Shown here piece by piece: positions 5,885-13,550 of a stretch of DNA of 13,881 nt. A program made the translations under genes and the position numbers. Where the stretch lies: positions 1 to 13,881 of the forward strand of contig CASFFI010000002.1 in the NCBI GenBank assembly GCA_949293925.1, in the 5' to 3' direction. Position 1 is the stretch's first letter. Every line of letters starts with the position of its first letter. The stretch is from an uncultured Christensenella sp. GTDB lineage: Bacteria; Bacillota; Clostridia; Christensenellales; UBA1242. A model generated the notes under the pieces. It was not told the origin of the DNA, searched no databases, and was given only the letters and a program-made list of their open reading frames with translations.

Positions 5885-6352
5885 GTGGCAAAAGATTCTA
5901 TTACTGACACTATAGAAAAGTTTTTGTTGGATAATCTTGGCGATGATGGTGTGCTTGAGTTGTCAAGAAATGATTTAGCGAAATATTTTTCTTGCGTGCC
6001 CAGTCAGATAAATTATGTTTTAAATACTAGATTTACAGTAAAACGAGGATTTTCTATCGAAAGTGAACGAGGCGGTGCAGGTTTTGTAAAACTTATTAGG
6101 CTTAACGAAAACAAAGATGCATACATTAATAAACTGTATAAGATTTGTGAAAATTCAATCACACAAACTGAATGTTTACAAATTTTGGATAGTTTAAAAA
6201 ATAAAGAATATATTAATGATGATGAATTTAATTTGTTGAGAATTGTTATGTCAAATAAGGCATTGCAAAATCCTATAATTATGCAAAATAGCATTCGTAG
6301 CAACATTTTGCGTGAACTAATAGGTTTCTTAGATAGAAGAAAAAACAATTAA
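5885..6352 (+). CDS. ctsR: Class III heat-shock repressor CtsR
   Basis: A 155-aa winged-helix repressor. The N-terminal DNA-binding domain is very clear: SRNDLAKYFSCVPSQINYVLNTRFTVKRGFSIESERGGAGF (residues ~27-67). The C-terminal part (~75-150) is the dimerisation/regulatory helical domain. The beta-wing, which in Bacillus is the Arg followed by four Gly that senses temperature, reads R62-G-G-A-G here, with Ala in place of one glycine. The start is GTG at 5885, close after a G-rich Shine-Dalgarno (AGAAGGGGGGG, 5871-5881); the ATG at 5883 is out of frame. First gene of ctsR-mcsA-clpC, with the CtsR operator upstream. Confidence 0.95.
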   Translation: MAKDSITDTIEKFLLDNLGDDGVLELSRNDLAKYFSCVPSQINYVLNTRFTVKRGFSIESERGGAGFVKLIRLNENKDAYINKLYKICENSITQTECLQILDSLKNKEYINDDEFNLLRIVMSNKALQNPIIMQNSIRSNILRELIGFLDRRKNN

Positions 6353-6374
6353 TTATATATTTTGGAGGTTTATT

Positions 6375-6836
6375 ATGAAATGTGAAAATTGTAAAAAGAA
6401 TGAAGCTAATTTTCATTCAACTTATATTATTAATGGGAAAAAGGAAGAACACAATTTATGTATAGATTGTGCTGATAAATTAGGCTATTTAAAACGCGGT
6501 GTTGATGATGTTTTTGATGATTTCAATATGTTTGATGCTTATATTGATTATGGTAAGAGTTTAAAGAGATTAGAAAACACATTCTCACAAATTGAGCGTG
6601 CGTTATTTGGAGATTTTTATGAAAATAAAATTGATGCTCCTAAAAAATCTTATAAAAACTTAAAATACAATGAAAAGGCAGATAACGATAAATCAACTAA
6701 CGCTAAAGCACACAAACCAACTGAACTAGAAAAATTAAAAAATCAATTAAAACTAGCAGTTACAGAAGAAAGATACGAAGATGCTGCAGTTATAAATAAA
6801 AAGATAAAAGAAATTGAAAAAAATAATAAAAACTAA
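6375..6836 (+). CDS. mcsA: McsA-like protein lacking the second zinc-binding segment
   Basis: A 153-aa protein. The N-terminus has one zinc motif, Cys3-x2-Cys6 and Cys29-x2-Cys32, within MKCENCKKNEANFHST...NLCIDCA as in McsA. The middle (~40-115) is charged and has no cysteine. The C-terminus (~117-150, ELEKLKNQLKLAVTEERYEDAAVINKKIKEIE) is a UVR-type helical hairpin. Bacillus McsA is ~185 aa and has a second CxxC pair region in the middle, which is missing here. McsA normally activates the arginine kinase McsB, yet no mcsB gene follows: clpC starts 40 bp downstream. The likely remaining role is with CtsR or as a ClpC cofactor; that is inference. Start is ATG after GGAGG (6363-6367). Confidence 0.88.
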   Translation: MKCENCKKNEANFHSTYIINGKKEEHNLCIDCADKLGYLKRGVDDVFDDFNMFDAYIDYGKSLKRLENTFSQIERALFGDFYENKIDAPKKSYKNLKYNEKADNDKSTNAKAHKPTELEKLKNQLKLAVTEERYEDAAVINKKIKEIEKNNKN

Positions 6837-6876
6837 ACTTTTGAAAAATTAAATTTTCAAATTAATTGGAGTAAAT

Positions 6877-9360
6877 ATGATATATAATTTTACAGACCTT
6901 GCTAACTCTGCTTTACAAACTGCAGTGATTACTGCACAAAATTTTGGCGGAGAAGTGGGGACAGAACACATTTTATATGGGATATTAAGTCAAAGACAAT
7001 CCAAAGCGTCTAAACTTTTGTATCATTATAAAATAACCACTGAAAATTTTATGGAAATTTTAGATGGCGAAGACAAAATACCTGTATCAAATTATGAGTT
7101 TACCCCAAGATGTAAAGAAATGTTTTTGATTGCTAATACTGTGGCTAAAAGACTTAACTCAAATTACATTTCTACAGAGCATTTACTTTTAGCAATTTTA
7201 TCGCAAACAGAAAGTTATGCTGTCAATATTTTGGGTGGAATTTATAAAGTCAATGTGTTTGAAATGCGTCAAAATCTTTTAAATATGTTAAATCCTACTT
7301 CAGTAAAGACAAATAAACAAGCACCTTATGATTATGAAAGCAATGGTTTTTATCAAGTTGGAAATCTTCATAAAAATGGTAATAATTTTAGCGATTATGA
7401 TAATGATTATCAAGCAGAAAGTGAGTTGCCTGAAGAACTAAAAGATATGGGTACTGACCTTACTGCACGAGCAAAAGCGGGCAAAATCGACCCTATAATC
7501 GGCAGAGAAAAGGAAATTGAAAGGGTAATAGAGATTTTGTGCCGAAAAACGAAAAACAACCCTGTTTTAATTGGTGAAGCAGGTGTTGGTAAAAGTGCAA
7601 TTGTAGAAGGTTTGGCACTAAAAATTGTAAAAGGAGAAGTCCCAACATTTTTACAAAACAAAATCATTTACAGTTTAAATATTGGTGAAATGATGGCGGG
7701 CACTAAATATCGTGGTGCTATGGAAGAAAAGTTGAAAAACTTAATTAACATCATAACTAACAATAAAAATATTATAACATTTATTGATGAAATTCACACA
7801 CTTGCTCAAGCAGGAAGTGAAAAAGGTGAAACAAGTCCTGCTGATATGTTAAAGCCATATTTAGCAAGAGGTGAAATGCAAACTATAGGTGCTACTACAA
7901 CAGATGAATACAGAAAATTCATCGAAAAAGATAAGGCACTAGAAAGAAGATTTCAACCAATACTAGTTAATGCACCTAGCGTTGAGGATACAATCAAAAT
8001 TTTAAAAGGTATTCGTGATAGTTTTGAGGCATATCACAAAGTAAAAATTACAGATGAAGCAATAGTTGCCGCTGTTGAACTTAGTGATAAATATATAGTT
8101 GACAGAAGTTTACCAGATAAAGCAATAGATTGTATTGATGAAGCATCTTCTAGGGCAAAGGTAAAGGCAAATACAAAGACCGATGAAGATAAAGCATTGG
8201 AAGAAAGATTAATTAAATTAGAAGCGAACAAGGAAGATGCTGTAAATCAAGAGGATTTTGAAAAAGCAAGCAAATTAAGAGATGAAATAGCACTATTAAA
8301 GCGTCAAATTTCTAAAGATGAGAGTTTGCCTGTAGTTGCTCGTGATGGAATTTATACAATTGGTGAAAAAGAGATAGCAGAAGTAATCTCTAAATGGACT
8401 AATATTCCAGTTAGTAAATTGACAGAGGGAGAAACCGAAAAATTAATTAATCTTGAAAGCATTTTAAAGGCTCGTATTAAAGGTCAAGATGAAGCAATCA
8501 GTGTCATTGCAAAGGCAATTAGAAGGTCAAGAATTAAAATTAACGCTGAATCAAAACGACCTATTGGAAGCTTCTTGTTCTTGGGAACTACAGGCGTTGG
8601 CAAAACCGAAGTTGCAAAAGCATTAGCAGAAGCGTTGTTTGATGGCGAAGATAAAATGATAAGATTCGATATGTCTGAATTTATGGAAAGTCATAGCGTT
8701 TCAAAATTAATTGGTAGTCCTCCAGGATATGTAGGATTTGAAGATGCAGGACAGTTGACAGAGGCAGTAAGGCGTAAACCTTATTCAGTAGTACTTTTTG
8801 ATGAAATAGAAAAAGCACACCCTGATGTATTCAATGTTCTATTGCAAATTCTTGAAGATGGAAGACTAACTGATAGTCACGGAAGAGTGGTAAGTTTTAG
8901 AAATACCATAATAATTTTAACATCAAACATTGGTAGTGATAAATTAAATTCTAAACGAATTAATTTAGGATTTAAAGATGGCGAACAAAAGAATGAAAAA
9001 GAAATCGCCTTAGATGAACTTAAAAAGTTTTTCAGACCAGAATTGATTAACCGTATTGATAATATTGTGGTATTTAATAGATTGTCTAAAGATGTTTTAA
9101 AAGATATTGCTAAAAATATGATTGCAAAATTATCAAATGAAATTCAAAAATCAAATAATATCACTATCGCATTAACTGATAGTGCTTATGATTACCTTAT
9201 AAAGCACGGTACTAATGAAGATTACGGTGCAAGACCTTTAAGAAGATTAATAACAAGCGAAATAGAAGATGAACTTGCTGATTTGATATTAAAAGGCGAT
9301 AAAAAAGAAGGCGACAATATTTTAATAGATTGCGTAAATGATAAATTAATCTTTAATTAA
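6877..9360 (+). CDS. clpC: ATP-dependent Clp protease ATPase subunit ClpC
   Basis: An 827-aa AAA+ unfoldase that feeds substrates to ClpP in the cytoplasm. Domains: double Clp-N repeat (residues ~1-140, each with a TEH motif, Glu30 and Glu101); a linker to ~190; AAA1 with Walker A GEAGVGKS (233-240), Walker B FIDE (302-305) and ALERRFQP; a UVR-containing middle domain (~440-475, NQEDFEKASKLRDEIALLKRQ); AAA2 with Walker A GTTGVGKT (570-577), SPPGYVGFEDAGQLT and Walker B LFDE (640-643). The ClpP-docking tripeptide is Leu697-Gly-Phe699, so it is ClpC rather than ClpB. All catalytic motifs are intact. Slightly longer than Bacillus ClpC (~810), mainly in the linker. Start is ATG after GGAG (6868-6871). 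Last gene of the ctsR operon; its 3' end overlaps the convergent gene by 15 bp. Confidence 0.97.
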   Translation: MIYNFTDLANSALQTAVITAQNFGGEVGTEHILYGILSQRQSKASKLLYHYKITTENFMEILDGEDKIPVSNYEFTPRCKEMFLIANTVAKRLNSNYISTEHLLLAILSQTESYAVNILGGIYKVNVFEMRQNLLNMLNPTSVKTNKQAPYDYESNGFYQVGNLHKNGNNFSDYDNDYQAESELPEELKDMGTDLTARAKAGKIDPIIGREKEIERVIEILCRKTKNNPVLIGEAGVGKSAIVEGLALKIVKGEVPTFLQNKIIYSLNIGEMMAGTKYRGAMEEKLKNLINIITNNKNIITFIDEIHTLAQAGSEKGETSPADMLKPYLARGEMQTIGATTTDEYRKFIEKDKALERRFQPILVNAPSVEDTIKILKGIRDSFEAYHKVKITDEAIVAAVELSDKYIVDRSLPDKAIDCIDEASSRAKVKANTKTDEDKALEERLIKLEANKEDAVNQEDFEKASKLRDEIALLKRQISKDESLPVVARDGIYTIGEKEIAEVISKWTNIPVSKLTEGETEKLINLESILKARIKGQDEAISVIAKAIRRSRIKINAESKRPIGSFLFLGTTGVGKTEVAKALAEALFDGEDKMIRFDMSEFMESHSVSKLIGSPPGYVGFEDAGQLTEAVRRKPYSVVLFDEIEKAHPDVFNVLLQILEDGRLTDSHGRVVSFRNTIIILTSNIGSDKLNSKRINLGFKDGEQKNEKEIALDELKKFFRPELINRIDNIVVFNRLSKDVLKDIAKNMIAKLSNEIQKSNNITIALTDSAYDYLIKHGTNEDYGARPLRRLITSEIEDELADLILKGDKKEGDNILIDCVNDKLIFN

Positions 9361-9969
9361 TCCATATTCCATATAAATATTTTTAAAGCCAGGTATAGCG
9401 TGATTAGAAGAAATTATAACCATACAATTAGGATTTTGTTCCAAAAGCGAGTTTAAAAAATCTAAATATGATTTTTCATCTAATACAAATTCATTAAAAT
9501 TCAATTCAATTAAAAGTAAGTCTAATGGGCGTAAAAATGCTCTTAATAGGCTTATTTTTTGTTTTTGCAAAATTGAAAGATTTTTTATATAGTCATTTAA
9601 ATTTATGTCATTTAACAAATTTTTAATATAATTTACATCAAAATTGATATTTTTTCTGATTTTTTTTATAAATTTTATATTATTTATTACTTTTTTTGAT
9701 TTTAAAATTGGAGTTTCAGGTAAAAATGCTATATTGATATCTGATTTATATGATATTTTTTTTATATATTTATCGTTGATTTTTATATTTCCTTTAAAAT
9801 TAATTAATTTTGACAAAGCGTATAATAAAATCTTATTGCCTGAATATTCGTCGCCAACTAAACAGATTTTTCTATCATTAATTTCATAATTATTGATTCT
9901 TAACAAGTCAAATCTCTTGTCAAAAGAAACCACTAAATTTTCAAATTTTATATTGTTTACCATGGACAT
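9346..9969 (-). CDS. Degenerate ABC-type ATPase domain protein
   Basis: A 207-aa protein with the outline of a single ABC ATPase but with catalytic motifs altered. The P-loop is GDEYSGNK (39-46), so the canonical fourth Gly is Tyr and the Lys/Ser pair reads Asn-Lys. The Q-loop position is Glu85 (FLPETPIL). The signature is LSILQKQ (131-137) instead of LSGGQ. Walker B is LLLIELN (151-157), with Asp changed to Glu and the catalytic Glu to Leu. The H-loop His190 (SSNHA) and the LD of the D-loop remain. This suggests a non-hydrolysing ABC fold. No permease gene is nearby. It lies 39 bp after the protease gene with no clear Shine-Dalgarno; Met3 is an alternative start. It overlaps the clpC end by 15 bp tail to tail. 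Confidence 0.75.
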   Translation of the reverse strand: MSMVNNIKFENLVVSFDKRFDLLRINNYEINDRKICLVGDEYSGNKILLYALSKLINFKGNIKINDKYIKKISYKSDINIAFLPETPILKSKKVINNIKFIKKIRKNINFDVNYIKNLLNDINLNDYIKNLSILQKQKISLLRAFLRPLDLLLIELNFNEFVLDEKSYLDFLNSLLEQNPNCMVIISSNHAIPGFKNIYMEYGLIKD

Positions 9970-10008
9970 ATTTTAACAAACTTAAATATATTTTACAACT
10001 TAAAATTT

Positions 10009-11121
10009 TCAAAATTGTAAATAACCGCTTCCTTCTTCATTTCTATTTCTAGATATTGGGTGGCAGTTTTTGATTAACCTAAATTTTACTCTGTCTGGCG
10101 ATAGGGTTTTATCTTTTTGAAGCATTATGGCAACAATTGAGGCGACTATTGGAGTGCTGACACTAGTGCCACTAAGCGTTGTATATAGTTTAGTGTTATA
10201 GGTAGAATGAAGTTCTACTCCAGGAACTACTAAATCAGGTTTAAAATGGTCGAATGCTGGACCTCGTGAAGAAAAATCTGCAACTTTTAAACTTTCTTTT
10301 CTTCCGTCATCAATTGAACCAACACTTATTACTTTATAATAAGTCGCAGGAGATTTTATACTACTTTTTTGAGGGCCTGAATTTCCTGCAGCACAGACAA
10401 CAGTTAGTCCTTTTTCCCATAATGCTTTTACACCTTTTACTAGCGGGTCAAAACTTCCCATTGATTCCGCGCCAAAACTCATACATACAACTTTTATATC
10501 TAGATGTTCTGCATTGTCATAAATGTATTCCATTGCCTGTAAAATCTTAGAACTACTAGCAATTCCATTTGCTTCAATCGCTTTTATCATAACTATTTGA
10601 GATTTTGATGCTACAGCACTATATCTTCTCCCACTGCAAAGACCACTTGAACACGCTATCCCAGCAACAAAAGTGCCATGACCATTATCGTCATAAGGCT
10701 CTGTTTTTTTGTTTACTAGGTCAACAAATTTTTTAATTCTGTTATTAGGTGTTATAAAATCTATATGAGGGGATATACCAGTATCTATAAATGCTATTGT
10801 GATGTTTTCACCATTGTATTTTTTTTCGGTTAAATTTTCTATATTTATAAATTTTTTTGCTTTATCAATTAGCGTAGAAACACAAGTGTCATTCATTATT
10901 TTGTTAACACTTGAAAGATTGGAAAGTTCTGATAAATTTTTAAAATCTGTAAAAATTGTGAAAGAATTTACAAATTTATGATAAAAATATGGTATTTTTT
11001 TTAAATTTAGTTCATTTTTTAATCTTTTTTCGTTATTTGTTGTAAGAATGTAATAATTTTTTTGTTTACTTAAAATGCTGGCGGAATTTAAAATATCTTT
11101 GTGAAACTTTAACTTGTTCAT
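10009..11121 (-). CDS. Subtilisin-like serine protease (S8 family), intracellular type
   Basis: A 370-aa protease with an intact triad: Asp113 (AFIDTGI), His148 (NGHGTFVAG) and Ser320 (LSGTSVSTP), plus the oxyanion Asn247 (AAGNSG). The first ~100 residues look like an inhibitor-type prodomain. No signal peptide or membrane segment is present, which suggests an intracellular AprX-like enzyme; AprX of Bacillus is ~440 aa. The catalytic domain ends at GSGYLQF, so there is no extra C-terminal domain. The start lies 4 bp after the stop of the upstream 93-aa gene, with no strong Shine-Dalgarno, so translation is probably coupled. The substrate is unknown; its operon partners are a small acidic protein and a degenerate ABC ATPase. 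Confidence 0.93.
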   Translation of the reverse strand: MNKLKFHKDILNSASILSKQKNYYILTTNNEKRLKNELNLKKIPYFYHKFVNSFTIFTDFKNLSELSNLSSVNKIMNDTCVSTLIDKAKKFINIENLTEKKYNGENITIAFIDTGISPHIDFITPNNRIKKFVDLVNKKTEPYDDNGHGTFVAGIACSSGLCSGRRYSAVASKSQIVMIKAIEANGIASSSKILQAMEYIYDNAEHLDIKVVCMSFGAESMGSFDPLVKGVKALWEKGLTVVCAAGNSGPQKSSIKSPATYYKVISVGSIDDGRKESLKVADFSSRGPAFDHFKPDLVVPGVELHSTYNTKLYTTLSGTSVSTPIVASIVAIMLQKDKTLSPDRVKFRLIKNCHPISRNRNEEGSGYLQF

Positions 11122-11125
11122 AATT

Positions 11126-11407
11126 TTACTTTAATCTATTTACTAGATTTTCCAATAATTTTTTTTGCTCGTCATTTAAAAAAGGTGCAAGCGTTGAATT
11201 TAAACCTTCTAATTGTTCATCAGTTAAATTTCCATTTTGTTTTAATTCGCTTGCTTTTTTATATAATTCATCTTGCAATTGTTCGGAGTTTAAATCCTTA
11301 TATTGATTCAATATATTTCCATATTCTTTTTTCTCTTCGCTATTATCGTCTTGCACAATATGTCGAAATTCATCTGAACAAAATTCTTCATCAAATATAC
11401 TTTTCAT
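11126..11407 (-). CDS. Small acidic helical protein of unknown function
   Basis: A 93-aa protein with a good Shine-Dalgarno, AAGGAG (11413-11418 read on the minus strand), 5 bp before the ATG. The N-terminus is acidic (DEEFCSDEF, QDDNSEEKKE) and the rest is predicted helical: LNSEQLQDELYKKASELKQNG then LTDEQLEGLNSTLAPFLNDEQKKLLENLVNRLK, which reads as two amphipathic hairpins. I recall similar short C-terminal blocks in small Clostridia proteins but cannot name a family. It is the first gene of the unit leading to the protease and shares a 28-bp divergent gap with the gene at 11436. It could be a protease regulator or substrate; that is speculation. Confidence 0.8.
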   Translation of the reverse strand: MKSIFDEEFCSDEFRHIVQDDNSEEKKEYGNILNQYKDLNSEQLQDELYKKASELKQNGNLTDEQLEGLNSTLAPFLNDEQKKLLENLVNRLK

Positions 11408-11430
11408 AAATCTCCTTTTTAACTAAAATT

Positions 11431-11458
11431 ATTTTATGCACATATCTAATAATATGTT
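11431..11458 (-). promoter_or_regulatory. Possible sigma-E-like promoter for the protease unit
   Basis: On the minus strand, AACATATT (11458-11451), 12 bp, then CATAAAAT (11438-11431). This resembles the mother-cell sigma-E pattern (-35 ending in CATATT, -10 CATACAAT). The start would be near 11424, just before the AAGGAG site. The elements overlap the first codons of the divergent gene. Matches to such patterns are easy to find in AT-rich DNA, so this is tentative. Confidence 0.3.
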
Positions 11459-11969
11459 ATATTCTGATCCAAACGCTTACCCTTATCAAAGGTACAAAGA
11501 AAATATAAAAACAAAACAAAATCAAGTGTCAGAGATAAAGTATCCTAGTAAAGTTTTATATCCTCAGAGTTATTCAACTGTTGGAAAACATATTGACACC
11601 TCTTTTAATGGAAAGCCAGAAGTTTTTGATGAATTAAAATCATCTGAAAATCATGACCACAGTGAAGAACATAAGAATACCGAACAAGCAAATAAATTCG
11701 ATTTTAATGCAATTTATCCTCTGTTACAGGGACTTGTAAAATCTAATTCAAGTTTATCTCCTTTAATGTCTATTTTTAATTCGGGGAAATTTGATATGAA
11801 AAGTATAGGGGAATTGGTTAGCAAAAATCCTCAAATTTTAACTAGTATTTTAAATTTGTTTACTGGTAAAAAATCAAAAGGCGGTGGCCTATTTAAAAAT
11901 GTTGAAAAAAAAGATAATAACAAATCTGAAATATCAGGAGATTTTTCCGATTACGAGATTATCGAATAA
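11436..11969 (+). CDS. Unrecognised 177-aa protein divergent from the protease unit
   Basis: I do not recognise it. The N-terminal half (~1-85) is polar, low in hydrophobics and rich in Tyr, Pro, Ser and Asn (DPNAYPYQRY, KVLYPQSYSTVG), probably disordered, ending in an acidic/His-rich stretch. Residues ~90-142 form a more hydrophobic helical block (AIYPLLQGLV, LSPLMSIFNSG, IGELVSKNPQILTSILNLF), followed by a short Gly/Lys linker (KKSKGGG) and an acidic tail. No signal peptide. There is no Shine-Dalgarno before the ATG at 11436 nor before the in-frame ATG at 11454, so the start is uncertain. Spore-associated or coat-like proteins can have this composition, but nothing proves it. No clear terminator follows. 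Confidence 0.65.
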   Translation: MHISNNMLYSDPNAYPYQRYKENIKTKQNQVSEIKYPSKVLYPQSYSTVGKHIDTSFNGKPEVFDELKSSENHDHSEEHKNTEQANKFDFNAIYPLLQGLVKSNSSLSPLMSIFNSGKFDMKSIGELVSKNPQILTSILNLFTGKKSKGGGLFKNVEKKDNNKSEISGDFSDYEIIE

Positions 11970-12307
11970 TAATATGTTTAATAAAAAGTATCTTAACATG
12001 TAAAAATGTAAAAAATAAAAGTCTTGTCAATATGTAATAATAAAAGATAATTGATGAGCACTATTAATATGTAAAATTATAAATTCCTAACTATATGTAA
12101 AACCATAAATTTCATATCAATATGTAAAATAACAAATTTAATATCAATATGTAAAATTCTAAAATATCTTGTTATTGTTAATTATAAATATTTTAGATTT
12201 AAAGTGTGAGTTATTAAAATATTAATTATCAAAATGTTTATTAATTTTATAAAAAAGTTATATATAAATCAAAATGGCAAAATTTTCAATTTATTTGTAA
12301 TATTATT
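11970..12307. other. AT-rich intergenic region with ~27-bp repeats
   Basis: About 340 bp without a supported gene. The first half holds the ATGTAA-type repeat series (11998-12175). The second half (12176-12307) is low-complexity AT sequence ending just before the fucO promoter; no RNA gene or terminator is recognised. Confidence 0.55.
11998..12175. repeat. Degenerate tandem repeats of ~27 bp with core AATATGTAAAA
   Basis: ATGTAA occurs at 11998, 12006, 12032, 12069, 12095, 12122 and 12149. The last four are spaced 26, 27 and 27 bp, and the last two units share TATCAATATGTAAAAT before diverging; earlier copies are more degenerate. No unique spacer-repeat alternation is present, so it is not a CRISPR array. 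Confidence 0.65.
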
Positions 12308-12335
12308 TTGAAAATAAAAATAAATTTGTTAAAAT
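12308..12335 (+). promoter_or_regulatory. Promoter of fucO
   Basis: TTGAAA (12308-12313), 16-bp spacer, TAAAAT (12330-12335) with an extended -10 TG at 12327-12328, the same -10 form as the rplU promoter. Leader of ~23 nt before the ATG at 12365. Confidence 0.6.
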
Positions 12336-12364
12336 GTATTTAACAAAGGATAAAGAAGGGGAAT

Positions 12365-13516
12365 ATGGAAAAATTTGTATTGAATGAAACTGCATATTTT
12401 GGTTTTGGTTCTAGAAGCGTATTAAAAGATGAAATAAATTCTAGAAACTATAAAAAAGCGCTTTTAGTTACAGATGCTTCTTTAATTGAAGCAGGCGTTG
12501 TAAATAAAGTTACAGAAATTTTAGACGAAGCAAAAATTAAGTATAGATTATTTTCAAAAGTAAAGCCAAATCCTACTATTAAAAATGTTTTAGACGGATT
12601 AAAGGTATTGAAAACTTCCAAAGCAGATTTTATTATTGCGGTTGGTGGTGGCTCTTGCATAGATACTGCAAAGGCAATATCTATTATCGCAACCAATCCA
12701 GACAGGGAAGATTTGGTATCTTTGGAAGGCACATCAAACACTAAAAATAAAGGGTTACCAATGATTGCACTTCCTACAACTGCAGGAACGGCTGCTGAAG
12801 TTACAATCAACTATGTTATAACAGATGAAAAGCGTTTAGTTAAAATGGTTTGCGTTGACCCAAATGATATTCCAGTATTATCTATAGTGGACTGTGAACT
12901 TATGTCATCAATGCCTAAGGGGTTGGCTGCTTCTACAGGAATGGACGCACTAACTCACGCACTTGAAGGATATATTACAAAAGCACATAATGAAATGAGT
13001 GATATGTTCCATTTAAAAGCAATTAAAATGATTTTTGATAACCTTGCAAAAGCTGTTAATCAAAAAGATATTGTTGCAATCGAAAAAATGGCAATGGCTC
13101 AATATATTGCTGGTATGGGATTTTCTAATGTAGGGCTTGGAATAGTTCATTCAATGGCACATCAGTTGGGCGCTATGTATGACACACCACACGGACTTGC
13201 AAATGCTATTTTGTTGCCAACTGTTATGGAATTTAATGGAGCAGTTTGTTCGGATAGATTTAGAGATATTTTAAAAGTTTTGGGCGTAAAAAAAGCAGAT
13301 AAATTGAATGACAAAAAAGCAGTGGCTATGTTGGTTGCTAAAATAAAAGAATTATCAATAAGTGTAGGTATTACAACTAGCATAAAGGATACTAAAGCAA
13401 AGTTTGAAGATTTAGAAATCTTGGCTCAAAAGGCTATGGAAGACCCTTGTACACCAGGAAATCCTAGACCAGTTACAAAAGAACAATTAGTTCAATTATA
13501 CAAACTTGCTTGGTAA
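12365..13516 (+). CDS. fucO: Lactaldehyde reductase / group III iron-dependent alcohol dehydrogenase
   Basis: A 383-aa enzyme matching E. coli FucO nearly end to end in length and pattern: LNETAYFGFGSRSVL at the start, VGGGSCIDTAKAI (NAD-binding loop, residues 93-105), LPTTAGTAAEVTINYVITDE (136-155), VCVDPNDIP and a C-terminus ending YKLAW. The metal ligands are Asp194 and His198 (GMDALTHALEGYIT), His262 (GIVHSMAH) and His276 (DTPHGLAN). FucO reduces L-lactaldehyde to 1,2-propanediol with NADH during fermentation of fucose or rhamnose; related enzymes act on ethanol or 1,3-propanediol, so the exact substrate is not proven. No fucose or rhamnose pathway genes are in the window. Single-gene unit with its own promoter and terminator. 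Start is ATG after AAGGGGAA (12356-12362). Confidence 0.88.
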   Translation: MEKFVLNETAYFGFGSRSVLKDEINSRNYKKALLVTDASLIEAGVVNKVTEILDEAKIKYRLFSKVKPNPTIKNVLDGLKVLKTSKADFIIAVGGGSCIDTAKAISIIATNPDREDLVSLEGTSNTKNKGLPMIALPTTAGTAAEVTINYVITDEKRLVKMVCVDPNDIPVLSIVDCELMSSMPKGLAASTGMDALTHALEGYITKAHNEMSDMFHLKAIKMIFDNLAKAVNQKDIVAIEKMAMAQYIAGMGFSNVGLGIVHSMAHQLGAMYDTPHGLANAILLPTVMEFNGAVCSDRFRDILKVLGVKKADKLNDKKAVAMLVAKIKELSISVGITTSIKDTKAKFEDLEILAQKAMEDPCTPGNPRPVTKEQLVQLYKLAW

Positions 13517-13550
13517 GTTTTTGTACTAATTATTAGATTAGAAATGATTG

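Noticed and set aside
5883..5885. ATG at 5883 as the ctsR start
   Set aside because: It is in a different frame; the GTG at 5885 opens the CtsR frame.
9346..9969. Calling the ABC-like gene a pseudogene
   Set aside because: The frame is intact over 207 codons without stops or frameshifts; only the catalytic residues are replaced, so it is annotated as a degenerate but coding protein.
10254..10981. Plus-strand open frames inside the protease gene, and similar frames opposite gyrA, mazF, rplU, ctsR, clpC and fucO
   Set aside because: They are antisense to clear conserved genes, lack ribosome sites and resemble no family.
11998..12175. CRISPR array
   Set aside because: The units are degenerate and tandem with no conserved repeat plus unique spacers, and no cas genes are present.
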